NCBI GenBank assembly: GCA_050084985.1
Contig: JBITNC010000001.1
Location: 124,620,001-124,684,000 of the forward strand
Direction: 5' to 3'
Length of the DNA: 64,000 bases
Origin: Nageia nagi
Taxonomy: Eukaryota; Pinophyta
Position 1 is the first letter of the stretch. The number at the start of each line of letters is the position of its first letter. Below are positions 44,893 to 55,850 of the stretch, one piece after another. The translations under genes and the position numbers were made by a program. Below the pieces are notes generated by a model. That model had not been told where the DNA came from and did not search any database. It saw only the letters and a list, made by a program, of their open reading frames with translations.

Positions 44893-45634
44893 GATCAACT
44901 CAAGAAAATAATTTATTATTTATTTAATAAAACATATTTATACTTACTAAATGACTTAATGCAATATTACATATGTCAAGATAAAGTTGATATTACAATG
45001 CAATGTCATGTGTTATATTAAATCCTATATCATTGATCATGGTTTATATTTTAAAATATGTTGAATATAACAAAGTTTATGTTATTGCTAGAGGTTGGAA
45101 TTCAATCCTTTTTATGTATTTATAGACTATATATGTGAGTGGAATAGGTTTACCTCTATAGATCAAAACTCTTTGATATGATAAGATCTCTAATAGATGG
45201 TTGTCTTTTGTTATCTTCATCAAACAATGGTGTCTCTTGACATGACCTATTATGAGAAATTGTTATACATTGAGCTCTAATACTTTATATCTTTTTTACA
45301 TTGCATAATTTGACATATTCTACATGGTTAATGACAAGCTTCTCTTACGTTATCAATGATGTGCATATTCTAGTTTGAGGGTTTCAGATTTTGATGGCAA
45401 AGGTTATTGATTTGTACATGTAAAGATACATCATGAGCTCACTTGCAATACAATCCTAATCCTCTAAATATTCATTGCTATCTACTTTAAAGGATTGTGC
45501 ATACACTTCATATCAGATGTGTTTTTTATGTATATTTATTATATCTAATATAGTGTACATATCTAGCTCTTCTTATATTGTAGATCATTTTATTTATTAT
45601 GTATATTTATATTTTACATAATTTAGAGTCTACA
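44888..45634 (+). repeat. Element D right LTR
   Basis: Partner of 43103-43826. Clear match from 44909; the first 20 bases are diverged, so the exact start is uncertain. Ends TCTACA, then ctagg. Confidence 0.78.
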
Positions 45635-45639
45635 CTAGG

Positions 45640-46640
45640 GAACTTGAAGGTCCTCTATTTAATAAGTATGAAATAATATCCACATATTACCAAAACTGTA
45701 ATGAAAATCTTGCATGTAATCTCATAAAACTATCATGTTCCATGATTTTCCTATTCATCATTTCTAACACACCATTTTCTTATGGTGATCTTAGAATTGT
45801 CTTCATTATGCAAATCCCATGGTAACTATTAAACTCCTTTGTAGTATTTATCTTCACTATCAAATATGAGATACTTTAACTTATTTTATCTCTCATTTTC
45901 AAACAAATCTTTCCATTTCTTGGAAGTATCAAAGACATCATATTTTTTTCAAATATAACAAACCCAAGTTTTTCTAATTGCACCATCAATAAAAGTAACA
46001 TAATAATAAGAACCAGACAAATATAATACTTGAGTTGGTCCCTATATGTATGTATATATAGACTCTAACTTTTAACTCATTCTTTTTTTTCCAATTCTAA
46101 TAAATCTATTTCAAGTATGTAAATAAATTCCTTTATTATATGTAGTCTATTCTTACTCATATACCTAAGGCTATGATGGCTTAAATTTATATTATCTCTT
46201 ATAAAAGGTAAATAAATTGAAGGATCAATATTTATAGTATATAAATACAATGTAGCTATCCTCTTTCTTATTTCTAGTATAAGATATCCTTTAGTAACCT
46301 TCCATGAAAATGTTATGAATGAAACTATACAACCTTCATCTCTTATCTTCCCTATTGAAATTAGATTTGATTTCAAAATTAAGAATAAGATTTACCTCTT
46401 TTAGAAATAATGTAATTTTATTTGGTAATTTTATCTATATATTACTTATACCAATTATTTTACATGCATGATCATCACCTAAATAGATCTATCCAAAATC
46501 ACCTTGAACTTAGTCTTGAAATAATTTCCTATGGGGTGTGGCATAAAATGAAACCCTTGTGTTCATCACCCAATAATCAATATTATTATAAGGATTAAAA
46601 AATCTTACATCATATAACATGTTATAATGTTACATTTGTT
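45640..46640 (-). pseudogene. Copia-B protease to integrase, decayed
   Basis: From right to left: DYWVMNTRVSFYATPHRKLF followed by GDFG.IYLGDDHACKIIGI (about 46630-46480) is the protease; the family has DTGAS where this reads NTRVS, so the catalytic Asp and Gly are changed. Then KSNLISIGKIRDEGCIVSF (46376-46077) is the pre-integrase region, and NGVLEMMNRKIMEHDSFMRL (about 45770) matches the integrase NGVAERMNRTIMERARxM motif, with the catalytic Glu position still Glu. Frameshifts break the gene. Confidence 0.8.
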
Positions 46641-47470
46641 TCTTCATGATTATGTTTTCATTCATACTCATTTTTCTCTTTTTAATACCAACAATGTATT
46701 TTCAATTCTTCTTTCCTTGAATAATGCTAGCATTCTATTCTTTCTTTAGATTTAGATATACCTTTTATTTAATTCCCATAATTGTTAGGATCTTTCCTCT
46801 CTCCCTTGATATTTCCCTATTCTCCATATTCAAAGCATTACTTGATGTCTCATCTATGCTTTCTATCATATTTCTTTACTGGGGATAATAATAACATCAT
46901 TATATTTTTAAATTTCTTAAACAAGAGATATAATTAATCATATTCATTATCAAAATATTATAGCATTCTAGTAATAAAAATAAGATAACAAGAGAACTAA
47001 CCTCAATATCAAAAAATACTCCTACAAATATTAACTTACTACTGACTATGCTATATTTCAATGATCAACAACAAACCCATATTCTAACAACTTCATATTA
47101 AATAATTATTTCATTAGAAATACCTATATCAAAGCTAAAGGTTTTCATATAATTTATCAAATGCCTTCATTAAATCCTTTGTTTTCTTTTCCTTTGGAAT
47201 GTTGAAGGCCATTATTGTTGCTAGACATAATCCTATGGTTCCTAATACCTTTATGTTAATAAATTCCATTCTTTGTCTATCATACTCATCAAATTAAGTT
47301 TCTATTTTGCTTAATGGTAGGTAAATATCTTTTTTTATATTGATATTCCTCTATTTTAATCTTCCATAGTTTTTAGTTTTATTTTTTAAACTTATCAGCC
47401 CTAAAGTTTCATTCTTCAACCATTGCTCTCATTTGAACTAGGAATGCTCCTTTTAAGTAAGTTTATGAAC
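46641..47470 (-). pseudogene. Copia-B gag, decayed
   Basis: Around 47290-47130 the minus strand reads FDEYDRQRMEFINIKVLGTI, then GLCLATIMAFNIPKEKKTKD and LMKAFDKLYENL, matching the xxAxxxIxLxLxxxVxFNxxKEKTxxxLMxxLxxLYE part of copia gag (UBN2 type). The rest is poorly conserved and has stops. Confidence 0.65.
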
Positions 47471-47473
47471 CTT

Positions 47474-47485
47474 GATTTGATACCA
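47474..47485 (-). promoter_or_regulatory. Copia-B primer-binding site
   Basis: TGGTATCAAATC on the minus strand, two bases from TGTTTAGAA, the probable LTR edge. It resembles the initiator tRNA-Met complement TGGTATCAGAGC with two changes. Confidence 0.65.
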
Positions 47486-47487
47486 GT

Positions 47488-47935
47488 TGTTTAGAATAAT
47501 AATAATGAAAAGAAATGAATAAAATGAAAAATATAATGCAAAAGAAAATAAGATAAAATAGACACATATTTAATATGGTTTACCTGATGTGGGTTACCAT
47601 ATAGAAAATGTTCACTCCATCCTTTTTTTTTCTAGTATAAAGAAGTGATACAACCTATAATGCATCCATTATAACATCCTCCTATTTCTATCATAATCTC
47701 TCATATATCCATTAAATTGTAATACAAAATTCCCTTTATATAAAAAGTGGATCATCTTACAAGGAATAAAACATCAACTAAATCATATAATCTAATATAT
47801 CGACCAAATTAGAAATAGTCCATATTTAGAAAGGAAAATAAAAAGGTGAAAAAATTAATCTATTTTTGGTGAAATAAGGTGTTGCTTATAAGCTCATGAT
47901 AGGTGTATTTTTATATTTATCATTCACCCCCATCA
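47488..47935 (-). repeat. Probable Copia-B 5' LTR
   Basis: Starts (plus sense) TGTTTAGAATAAT next to the primer site. TTAATATGGTTTACC..GTGGGTTACC recalls the R-U5 phrase of Tork-like LTRs. The outer edge is set at CATCA (47931-47935) only because a TG..CA pair fits; no duplication was found. Confidence 0.45.
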
Positions 47936-47937
47936 TA

Positions 47938-47940
<3 letters not shown>

Positions 47941-48022
<82 letters not shown>
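47941..48022. repeat. (CT)n(CA)n compound microsatellite
   Basis: About 42 bases of CT followed by about 40 bases of CA, without interruption. Confidence 0.98.
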
Positions 48023-48023
<1 letters not shown>

Positions 48024-48078
48024 CTAAATCACAACTGAGATACAAGCTAATTACATCTTTATTGATGGAATATTCTAA

Positions 48079-49379
48079 TCAATAAATCCTTTGTGCAGCC
48101 CATGATTTATCTACTTGATGTAGAGTTAATTGCTTTCCATTTGCTATATCATGTTCAATGAGTTTCTCTCTATTCTCTCCTTGGGATGGTCTCCCTAAAT
48201 ATCTTTGTCCAACATTTGTTATTTTTCTAGAGTTTAGTATATATCTTGATGGGATTCCATCTTGTACTTCTTCTTGTTGTGTTACTATTACTTGACTATT
48301 TGCATTCTTGGTTTTTTTTATCACCCTCCTTATTGTTTCTCCATCTTCCCCTTCCACAACTTCCATAGTTGTTGTCTTATCTTAAAAAAATTTGTATTAT
48401 AATTTATTTCTTATATATCTATTCCTTATAAAATCAATAGCACTACATAAGGGTTTGCTGTGGTTGATTTCTTCCATTGGACTTCTTTTAAAGTTGACTA
48501 TTTTTTTGACATAGTTCATTTTTTTTACATTTTAGCTATATTCTTTTGATTTTTTTTTGTTTTTTTATTTTTGAACTAATTTCTACCTATGCTTTTTCTA
48601 TTTATCTTGAGACTTATTTTCATATTTTTCCTTTTCTCTTCTTTCTTCATCCCTCCTTTTATTTTTTGGGCAATCCTTTGCATAGTGCTCATAACTCTTA
48701 CAAATTCTACATTGTAATAGAAGATTTTTATATACAAGTGCTTGCATCCATTCTCTTCCATCCTCTATTTTTAATTTTATCTCCTCCATCATAGGTTTGG
48801 AAATATATAAATTAACCACAAATTTTGCATATGTAAACTTAAGTTTTAATCTTGTTGATCACTCAATTATGACAATGGATCAAATTGCTTTTACAATTCT
48901 AACTATTGCACATGGGTGCCAACAAGATGGGTGAATTCCAGGTAGTGAGACCCATGTTGGAATGAGGTTGAAATTTTCACTTTTAGGAGAGAAAGTTTTC
49001 TCCCATTGCTTGATAACTAATCCTTTCTTCCCAAGAAACCATGGACCATCTCTATCACTTTTTGCAGGTCTTCATCAAACTGAAACTTGAATAAAAAAAA
49101 TTATCTTGGGAGAGAAAATAGGGATACCCATCCTTTTGTACTCCATGTTTCTTTCATCCAACTTTAAATCATATCTAGGGGGGGTCATACCCTCACAAAG
49201 TGACCAATAAGGGTTTATTTTAGCCCCTACTCTTCCTTCTCTATTATACTTTATAGAATCAAAATACTAACCTCATCATTAGATAATTCAGGCTCTAGTA
49301 CCATATTGATTTCCTACTGTATGAATGGTTTTTCCTACATTAACATGCTTTTCCATTCCTTGGGGGGCTTTGGATCCAT
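48079..49379 (-). pseudogene. LINE ORF1-like gene: DUF4283-type domain and CCHC knuckle
   Basis: An ATG at 49379 (minus) opens MDPKPPKEWKSML. Further on come LPRIIFFIQVSV, GPWFLGKKGLVIKQWEKTFS and IPTWVSLPGIHPSCW, fitting the FxFxFxxxxDxxRVxxxGPWFxxxxxLxLxxW..PxWVxLPxxPxxxW pattern of the DUF4283 domain. Then comes YKNLLLQCRICKSYEHYAKD followed by C, a CX2CX4HX4C knuckle (about 48730-48690). The C-terminal part (48366-48079) is basic, with SRYILNSRKITNVGQRYLGR. In plants this pair of domains is typical of ORF1 of L1-type LINEs, an RNA-binding protein. Several stops are present and ORF2 is absent, so it is a truncated remnant. A domesticated host relative is possible but less likely. Confidence 0.6.
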
Positions 49380-49383
49380 GTGT

Positions 49384-49775
<392 letters not shown>

Positions 49776-49839
49776 TATTTGGCTTGCAATGAATTTAATA
49801 TTTTAATGGAGTTAATAATTAGGAAACAATCATGAAAAT

Positions 49840-50391
49840 AATTGGCATAATCAACATGGAATGATAATAAAAAATATCCATCAACTTGGCACATTAAAAT
49901 ATCTATGAATATAGATTAATAAATGGATTAAAACATCCATCAACATGGATTAGAATTCATGAAAAATAAAATATACATATATATCCATTAATCATGGAAT
50001 AAACAAATCGAAACATAAACATGTATAAATAAAAAGTAATTTATCACTATGAATCGAATATCCATCAATATGGAATATAAATATACATAAACATGGAGCA
50101 ATAACTATCCATGAACATGGATAAGTTTCTATCAACATAGATTGGTAACTATCCATCAACATGGAGTAATAACTATCCTTCAATATGTAGCAATAACTAT
50201 CCATCAATATGGATAACAATACATGATTCATTAATGAGAATATAATCAACCATCCATCAACATGGATAACATAAATAAAATAAAATAAATTATGTTTAAC
50301 ATTCAAGAGGAAGATGTAAATGAAATTATAGATTATTTTCTTATATAAATAATGACTTACAAAAATTTCCATTACATAATATTTATCATAC
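49840..50391 (-). repeat. 3' LTR region of Copia-C with palindromic repeat array
   Basis: Directly follows the Copia-C pol stop, where the 3' LTR should begin on the minus strand. From about 49870 to 50272 the phrase ATCCATCAACATGGAT, or a variant, recurs about eleven to thirteen times, spaced roughly 20-45 bases. Each phrase has complementary arms (ATCCAT / ATGGAT). No second LTR was found to fix the edges. Confidence 0.65.
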
Positions 50392-50585
50392 TTACTCTCC
50401 CTTAAGAGAAAATTCTCTCAAGCCTAGTTTATTTCTAAGATAAAACAAATTTAATTCTTGTGAGTTTTATGAAAATTTATGAAATATTTTCATTTATATT
50501 GCAATAAGAAAGGTTTAAAGTTCCATCCATTACCTTTTCTCTAATAAAATGAGCTTGAATTTCAATATATTTAGTTCTTTTATGT
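50392..50585 (-). pseudogene. Copia-C RNase H, last part
   Basis: Minus strand: HKRTKYIEIQAHFIREKVMD near 50580-50520, then LSYCNINENIS, and FYLRNKLGLREFSLKGE before TAA at 50394-50392. These are the copia RTKHIEI.xHFIREKV, YCxTxxxxAD and LRxxLGL...KGE end motifs. It continues 54085 onward once Gypsy-G is removed. The polypurine tract overlaps the last codons. Confidence 0.85.
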
Positions 50586-50590
50586 AAAAT

Positions 50591-50787
50591 TGATCCATAA
50601 ACTTTAAGAATTAAAATTTCAATTCAACTCTCAACTAGGACCATTCCACACTTAAATTTAATCAAGTGTTTGTAAGGAAATTTTAGAAAATTTACCCTAG
50701 TTCATCCAATTTGGGCTACTCCTACAATCTAAGCTCTTTTCAATAATGGATGGAGTTCAAGAACAAAAGGACCTCCAAAATACAAGA
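50591..50787 (-). repeat. Gypsy-G 3' LTR, truncated
   Basis: Matches 52890 to about 53130 of the 5' LTR, with one gap of about 57 bases: TGATCCATAAACTTTAAGAA, CCATTCCACACTTAAATTTA and AATAATGGATGGA. The outer two thirds (U3) are missing; the break joins the integrase remnant. Confidence 0.88.
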
Positions 50788-51225
50788 AGTGTGAGCTTCC
50801 CTAATAAAATTATTCCTCTCACCTTTAAGAATACTAAGCTTGGCCAAATGAAAAAGTAATCCATCATGCATATGAAAATCAATATTTTCATTTTTCTTTG
50901 GAATTATAACAATAGGAAAACCACATGGTGATGTGATTGGTATAATGACAAATTCATATATAAATTCCTTAATTTGTTTTTTAATTTCTTCATTTTACAT
51001 AAAATAATATCTATACAAACCAATATTAGGAAGTGCAACATCAGGATGTAATTGAATATCATGTTGTATATCTCTTTTAGATGGAATCTCTTTAGGTATT
51101 TGAAATAAAACCTCAAATTCAAAAATTATCTCTTTATCTTCACCTTTGTATTGGGGTTCAAATTCATCAAGTGCCTTAATAATTTTCACTTTATTTTGAG
51201 ATCTCACCATAGCAAGTGCAAACAT
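50788..51225 (-). pseudogene. Gypsy-G RT start fused by deletion to integrase zinc region
   Basis: Minus strand: KEIPSKRDIQHDIQLHPDVA followed by LPNIGLYRY matches the Ty3 pre-RT motif LPPxRxIxHxIxLxPGxxxPxxxxYR. Then SPCGFPIVIIPKKNEN is the first RT motif (SPxxxPVxxVxKKDG). The frame then passes at once to HDGLLFHLAKLSIL and NFIREAHTS, the DGxLFxxxxLxIP...xREAH start of the integrase zinc domain. RT catalytic box, RNase H and the integrase core are gone. Confidence 0.8.
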
Positions 51226-51640
51226 TTGTCTTGTATTAATTAGTCTTTTTTCTTATGTTGCAGTAATCAAAGAAATATTATTTTCCTTATTTTGATGAGA
51301 ACTAATGATATATTCAATTCCATCCTAAATGATTCTATACTTATTTTTCTTTCTATAAAATAAAGCATCTTTATCCCATAGATAAGGACTTCTAAGCACA
51401 ATCCCACAAATATCCAAAGGAACAACATCAAGTAAACTTCATCAATGTAATCCTTCTTAGTTCCAAATTTTAATTTGCATTATTATGTTACTTATAAATT
51501 GGAATATTTTTGAACCCATACCAATGGAAAGGGTGTGGATGTGGTTGAGTAGTGAGTGCAAGTGATCTTACATATTCCTCTACAATTAAGTTACTTGTGA
51601 ATGAGGATCAAATAATGTATCAATCTTTGTTTTCTTAGCT
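51226..51640 (-). pseudogene. Gypsy-G protease, decayed
   Basis: Minus strand: KTKIDTLFDPHSQVT near 51640-51595 matches the active-site region xDTLFDPGSQxNLI of this class of plant Ty3 protease; TQPHPHPFHWYGF follows. The GS pair reads HS. Later phrases (KKDYIDEVYLMLFLW) fit the protease end after frameshifts. Confidence 0.65.
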
Positions 51641-52703
51641 TGTACTTTGATTTAAAAAAGTTCAATTCTTTTATTTTCCTCATCTTCCTTGGATGTATTA
51701 TGCAAGACCATACATGCCATTTTCTCATCTACATCAAAAGCATCTTATACTCCTTTTGCAATAGTATTTGCTTGTTTATTTTGGTCTTTAAATTTAGGGT
51801 GTAATTCAGGATGTAATTTCCAACATTTAGCCTCTAAATGACCTCCTTTTTTATATTGAGTGAAAACATATTTTGAATTTTATTTTTGTGCAGTAGATGT
51901 GGTTTTCTTTTTCTCTTTTCCCTTTTCCTTATTCTTTTTATAATTATTAGGATTAGAAGCATTTTTCTTTTTGCCTTGTTTAATAAATTTTCTCTTTCTT
52001 CTAAGTGTGTGGCTTGTACACAAACTTTATCCAAATTATTTGGATCAAACATTAACAAAGTATTTTTTGAATAGTTTTTCAAACCACCAATATACTTTAT
52101 AAGAGTGTCTTGGGAATTAAGAGAAATACCTAGCATAGTAGCCCTTTTTTGAAACTCAATTGTGTATTATTGAACACTTTTCCCTTTGCCTTGATGGAAG
52201 CTTTGCCATTCCATTACTATTTTTTTATGGTATTCCAATGGATAAAATTGATCTCTAATAAATTGTAGAAAATGAGTCCAAGAAGCATTATAATCATTAA
52301 GTGATTTATCCTCACTTTTCATACAATTTTGCATATAACTTTCCCACCAAATAAGTTCATTCCCACTCATCTTAATAGTAGCTAATTTGATTTTATCCTC
52401 ATCTTTTACAATCTTTTGTATTCTATGATACACTTCAATTTGCTTAACCAAATGATTTAATTTTTCAACATTCACTTCTCCATCAAAAGTAGGCAAATCA
52501 TACTTAACTTCAAGTTTCAAAGGAGATTTTTGAAAAAAACTATTTGTATTCTCATTGGTCAATTTTTTATGTTCACTAGTTTCACCTTCATTTTTCTTTT
52601 TTTGTTGTTCTTGAAAGTATTTAAATTGGAGTGACATATTTTGGAACATTGAAGTGAGATTAGCAAGTTGCTTTTCCAAATTGGATCCTCCTTCATTATC
52701 CAT
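51641..52703 (-). pseudogene. Gypsy-G gag, decayed
   Basis: ATG at 52703 (minus) opens a 178-codon frame: a coiled Gln-rich N-terminus (LEKQLANLTSMFQNMSLQFK), then VKYDLPTFDGEVNVEKLNHL and ATIKMSGNELIWWESY, then FIRDQFYPLEYHKKIVMEWQ, the standard retrotransposon gag domain. After a TAA at 52169 the same frame goes on with YTIEFQKRATMLGISL to 51834. After a frameshift, KGGHLEAKCWKLHPELHPKF (about 51840-51780) holds the remains of a zinc knuckle. Gag would build the particle. Confidence 0.88.
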
Positions 52704-52873
52704 GACAATATCCCTTTATTTCCTTATCCAAATCCTAGAACCAATATCAAGATCTCCTTCTATAATTTCCTCTCCTCCTTTCTTACTTTGCAACTTGGTA
52801 TTCATGCAAAACAATTTCCAAACACCCAAAAACAAAACTCAAAAAATACAAGTTAATCTCAATTCAATCTCTT

Positions 52874-52886
52874 GCTCTGATACCTA
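52874..52886 (-). promoter_or_regulatory. Gypsy-G primer-binding site
   Basis: TAGGTATCAGAGC on the minus strand, three bases from the 5' LTR end GGATCA. One change from TGGTATCAGAGC, the initiator tRNA-Met complement. Confidence 0.85.
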
Positions 52887-52889
52887 TCA

Positions 52890-54079
52890 TGATCCATAAA
52901 CTTTAAGAATTAAAATTTCACTTCAACTCTCAACTAGGACCATTCCACACTTAAATTTAATCAAGTGCTTGTAAACAAATTTAGAGAGAATGAATGCAAA
53001 ACTAGAGAAGAATTAGAACTCCAAGCACACAAAAGATAAGCAAATTTACCTTGGTTCATCCAATGTGGGCTACTCCAACAATACAAGCTCTCTTCAATAA
53101 TGGATGGAATTCAAGTACAAAAGGACCTCCATAATCCTCTAGCCTCTTCTAACATTCACACATAATATTTAGCTCAAAAATATCACCATAAAATTGAACT
53201 ATACTCTCCAAAATCTTCCTCTCCCAAGCACATCCAATTTGCTCCCATTTTATACATTTTTTGGAGATAATTTTGGATGTGTTACAACTAATAAGACAAC
53301 AAAAAAAAACCATATTTTGGTACCCATTTGGCTTAGTTACCTACTCCTAAATTTTGAACTCAATTGGTTATAACAATCTCCCAAAAAGAGCTTACAAATA
53401 AGTAAATTTATGCTCTCTAGAGTGTGATAGTTCTAACAAATAATACTTAGCCCAAAAATAGGGGCTTTAACCAATTAAAAATAAAATTGGACCTTAGAAT
53501 AATTTAAATCCATGTAAAAACCATGCAAAATTCTAAATACGCACTTAAATAGGGTGGATGCATTGGGTGGCTACCACTTATCACCCCCTAGGAGGGTAAA
53601 ATCCCCTTTGACTAATGGTCTGACTTAGTGGTGGTCACAAGGTGGTTGTGGGAGATCAAGCTAATAGCTTATAGGCTATAGGCTTTGGTAGTTTATGTGA
53701 TGGTCACATGGTCAGCTACAATCAAGTCTAGCAAGTGTCAAGTGATCAAATGGTTCAATATGGTAGCTCCAACACCCTATCCTCCTTTTACCTCATGCAT
53801 TATGGGCTCCACCCTACCCACTTCCATGTAGACACTCCACTTGGTGGTTAGATCCAACCACATAAACTAGTTTTCTAAATACTTTTAAAAATAATATTTA
53901 TTTTTTTTTACCTTTATATATTTTTCAAACACACCAAATATTCAAAACCTCATATCTACTACAAATGACAAAGAAAATGTGATTCAAAAGAAGCGTCAAA
54001 AAGTTGGTGATGAACCAAAAACTCTGAACATACTAAATATAAAATTTCAAAACACTATAGAGATCCAAATTTTGGATCA
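52890..54079 (-). repeat. Gypsy-G 5' LTR
   Basis: 1190 bases. In the element's sense it starts TGATCC and ends GGATCA, a six-base terminal inverted repeat. The right edge abuts aaaat (54080-54084). No open frame of note. Confidence 0.88.
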
Positions 54080-54084
54080 AAAAT

Positions 54085-54620
54085 AGGATTTATAGCTAAA
54101 GATATATAAGAGTAATTATCAAAAAATAAATAAATAGTATTGTTACTCTTAAATCCTATTTCATTTAACAATATTTGAAGCCATATTTTATCTTGGAAAG
54201 AAAGTATAGCACACCTATATTTTGCTTCAATTGTATATAAGTCTATTTTTAGTTATTTATTGCTACACCATGAAACCATACCTAAACATATGAAAAACAA
54301 TATCCACTTGTAGATTTTCTATTTACATTATCATCATTATCCATGTAAACTTACCTTAGGATCATACGAATATTCTATAGCTAAGTTAGATGTATCTTTC
54401 AAATATTTGAGAACCCTATTAACACCATTCAAATGAATTTATAAGACTTTTGCATATATTTAGTCATGACATTAACCAAATATGCAATATCAATTCTAAC
54501 ATAATCAAATATAAAATGCTACCAACAATTTGCCTATACTTAGTCTCATTAACAAGTTTAGAATCTTTATGTACTTCAAATTAACTAGAAACCATAGGTG
54601 AAAAAACACACTTACACTCT
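54085..54620 (-). pseudogene. Copia-C RT end and RNase H, first part
   Basis: Minus strand: TKYRQIVGSILYLI near 54545 matches the copia YRxLVGSLxYL motif. Further on, IEAKYRCAILSFQDKIWLQI and NNTIYLFFDNYSYISLAINP (about 54210-54090) match TEAEYRAxxxAxxEAxWLxxL and DNxSAIxLAxNP. The frame is cut by Gypsy-G right after NPI. Stops and a frameshift are present. Confidence 0.78.
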
Positions 54621-55168
54621 ATCATATCAAATTTCTTCAATATTTTTAAAACATATTTAAATTGAGAAATCAAGATTTTATTATATTTTTGAAATATTTC
54701 AAACCTAAGTAAAAATGCAAAAGATCCATATCATTCATTTCAAATTATTTCATCAATTTCTTCTTGTAGATATCTATCATAGTATCACATTACTTAAAAT
54801 TACAAATCATCTACATAAGAACAATTATATGATACTATATTTTGATAGAACATATAAATCAAAATCACTATAATATTATTGAATTCAATTGAAATGAAAT
54901 ATGAAAATACTTTTCATACCATGCTTTAGATCTTGTATTAAATCATATAAGACTTCTTTAGTTTGAAAACTTGATTTGATTTTCTCATTCAAACCTAAGA
55001 AATAATTTTCAAATTAATACCTAAGAAATAATTTCAATCAATTATAATAAAATACATATAAATATTGTTGATAAGTCTACCTTATAAACAATATCACCAT
55101 TACCATTCTAATAATATAACCATATTTTTAAAAAGAATGGTATTTTCTTCAAAAATAATTTATCTCAA
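54621..55168 (-). other. Copia-C, very decayed RT/integrase region
   Basis: By position this should code for integrase and the start of RT, but it is far too short and I can see no firm motif. A large deletion is likely. Confidence 0.4.
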
Positions 55169-55850
55169 CTAAAATAAGATTAGAAGAAAGATTCCTAGAA
55201 TGTATAAAATATAAAATAGAATTTCATTTTCTAATTTATCATTTCCAATAAATTTAAATTCAAGTTCAAAATTATTTTCAATGGTAAGAATAGCATTATA
55301 TGTCAAATCTAAAGATGTAAACTTTATTCTGGAGTTTGACATATTATTTGAACATCCTGAATCTATAGTCCAATAATTTTGACTTGGATTTCTATATAAA
55401 GAATCCAAACAAATAATTGTAGAAACATTATTTTTATTGTGTTATTTTCTTCCTTTATTTTACTTTACATTATTAAAAATATTTTTCTTCTTATAGAAAT
55501 CATTTTCTTTACGACCATATATATTACAAAAATTATAATTTCTATCAAATTTACCTTTTTATTTTTATGTTTTCCATCAAAATTTTACTTTGAAGAATTT
55601 TTTAATTTATTTTTCCAATTTAATTTACCTTTATTTTGGAAACTCAAAGAAATTAATGGTTGAGTTTGAGATTGAACTAGATTTCTATTTGATCCTTCTT
55701 ACAATTTGAGAGTTTCTTCATGTTGAACAAGTATATTAGAAATCTCTCTTACTGTTAAGTTATCTTCTTGATCAAATTGAGTATTCAAAATATTTACAAA
55801 ATCTTTAAATATTTTTTAAATATTAAAATAATAATTATTAGGGTTATTTA
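55169..55850 (-). pseudogene. Copia-C gag end and protease, decayed
   Basis: 55408-55169 reads NYWTIDSGCSNNMSNSRIKF, the copia protease start with its DSG active site intact (family pattern WxIDSGCSxHM). Right of it (about 55850-55680) LNTQFDQEDNLTVREISNIL followed by VQHEETLK matches the end of the copia gag domain. The gag N-terminus and 5' LTR are not seen right of 55850. Confidence 0.72.

Larger units (their letters stand above)
43103..45634 (+). mobile_element. Element D: 2.5-kb non-autonomous LTR element
   Basis: Two related direct repeats, 43103-43826 and about 44888-45634, enclose about 1.06 kb. Both end GAGTCTACA. The first starts TGTGTATT, the second is diverged at its start. Target duplication ctagg flanks the whole. 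The interior has no gag, protease, RT or integrase motif, so the element must have been moved by another element's proteins. Its total length and large LTRs differ from the very small TRIM class. I do not recognise the family. The strand given is a guess from the terminal TG/CA layout and a primer-like TGGTGAACC after the left LTR. Confidence 0.8.
41100..47487 (-). mobile_element. Copia-B: decayed copia element interrupted by element D
   Basis: Minus-strand order: primer site (47474-47485), gag (about 47460-46700), protease (about 46640-46380), pre-integrase (46376-46077), integrase (about 46050-45640 and 43097-42950), RT (about 42700-41560) and RNase H (41542-41130). All parts are broken. 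Element D sits within integrase. The order is that of Ty1/copia, and the motifs are strong, so the family call is firm. LTR edges are not. Confidence 0.85.
50591..54079 (-). mobile_element. Gypsy-G: Ty3/gypsy element with large pol deletions
   Basis: LTRs start TGATCC and end GGATCA. The 5' LTR (minus sense) is 52890-54079; the 3' LTR is truncated (50591 to about 50787). The target duplication aaaat is at 50586-50590 and 54080-54084. Gag and protease are present but broken; RT stops after its first motif and runs straight into the integrase zinc-binding region, which itself runs into the 3' LTR. Removing the element and one aaaat rejoins the Copia-C RNase H frame, which confirms both edges. 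It cannot code for RT or integrase. Confidence 0.92.
50392..55850 (-). mobile_element. Copia-C: decayed copia element interrupted by Gypsy-G
   Basis: Minus-strand order: gag end (about 55850-55500), protease (55408-55169), RT end and RNase H (about 54600-54085), then, after Gypsy-G, the RNase H end (50585-50392). Most of integrase and RT is missing or too decayed to see between 55169 and 54600. The pol end is followed by AAGGGAGAG, a normal copia polypurine tract. Confidence 0.8.

Noticed and set aside
48546-48794. Plus-strand open frame opposite the LINE ORF1-like gene.
   Set aside because: Phe/Leu-rich antisense shadow of the Lys/Glu-rich zinc-knuckle frame.
49870-50272. CRISPR-like array of short palindromic repeats.
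   Set aside because: Spacing is irregular, units vary, and the position directly after a copia pol gene in plant-type DNA fits an LTR array.
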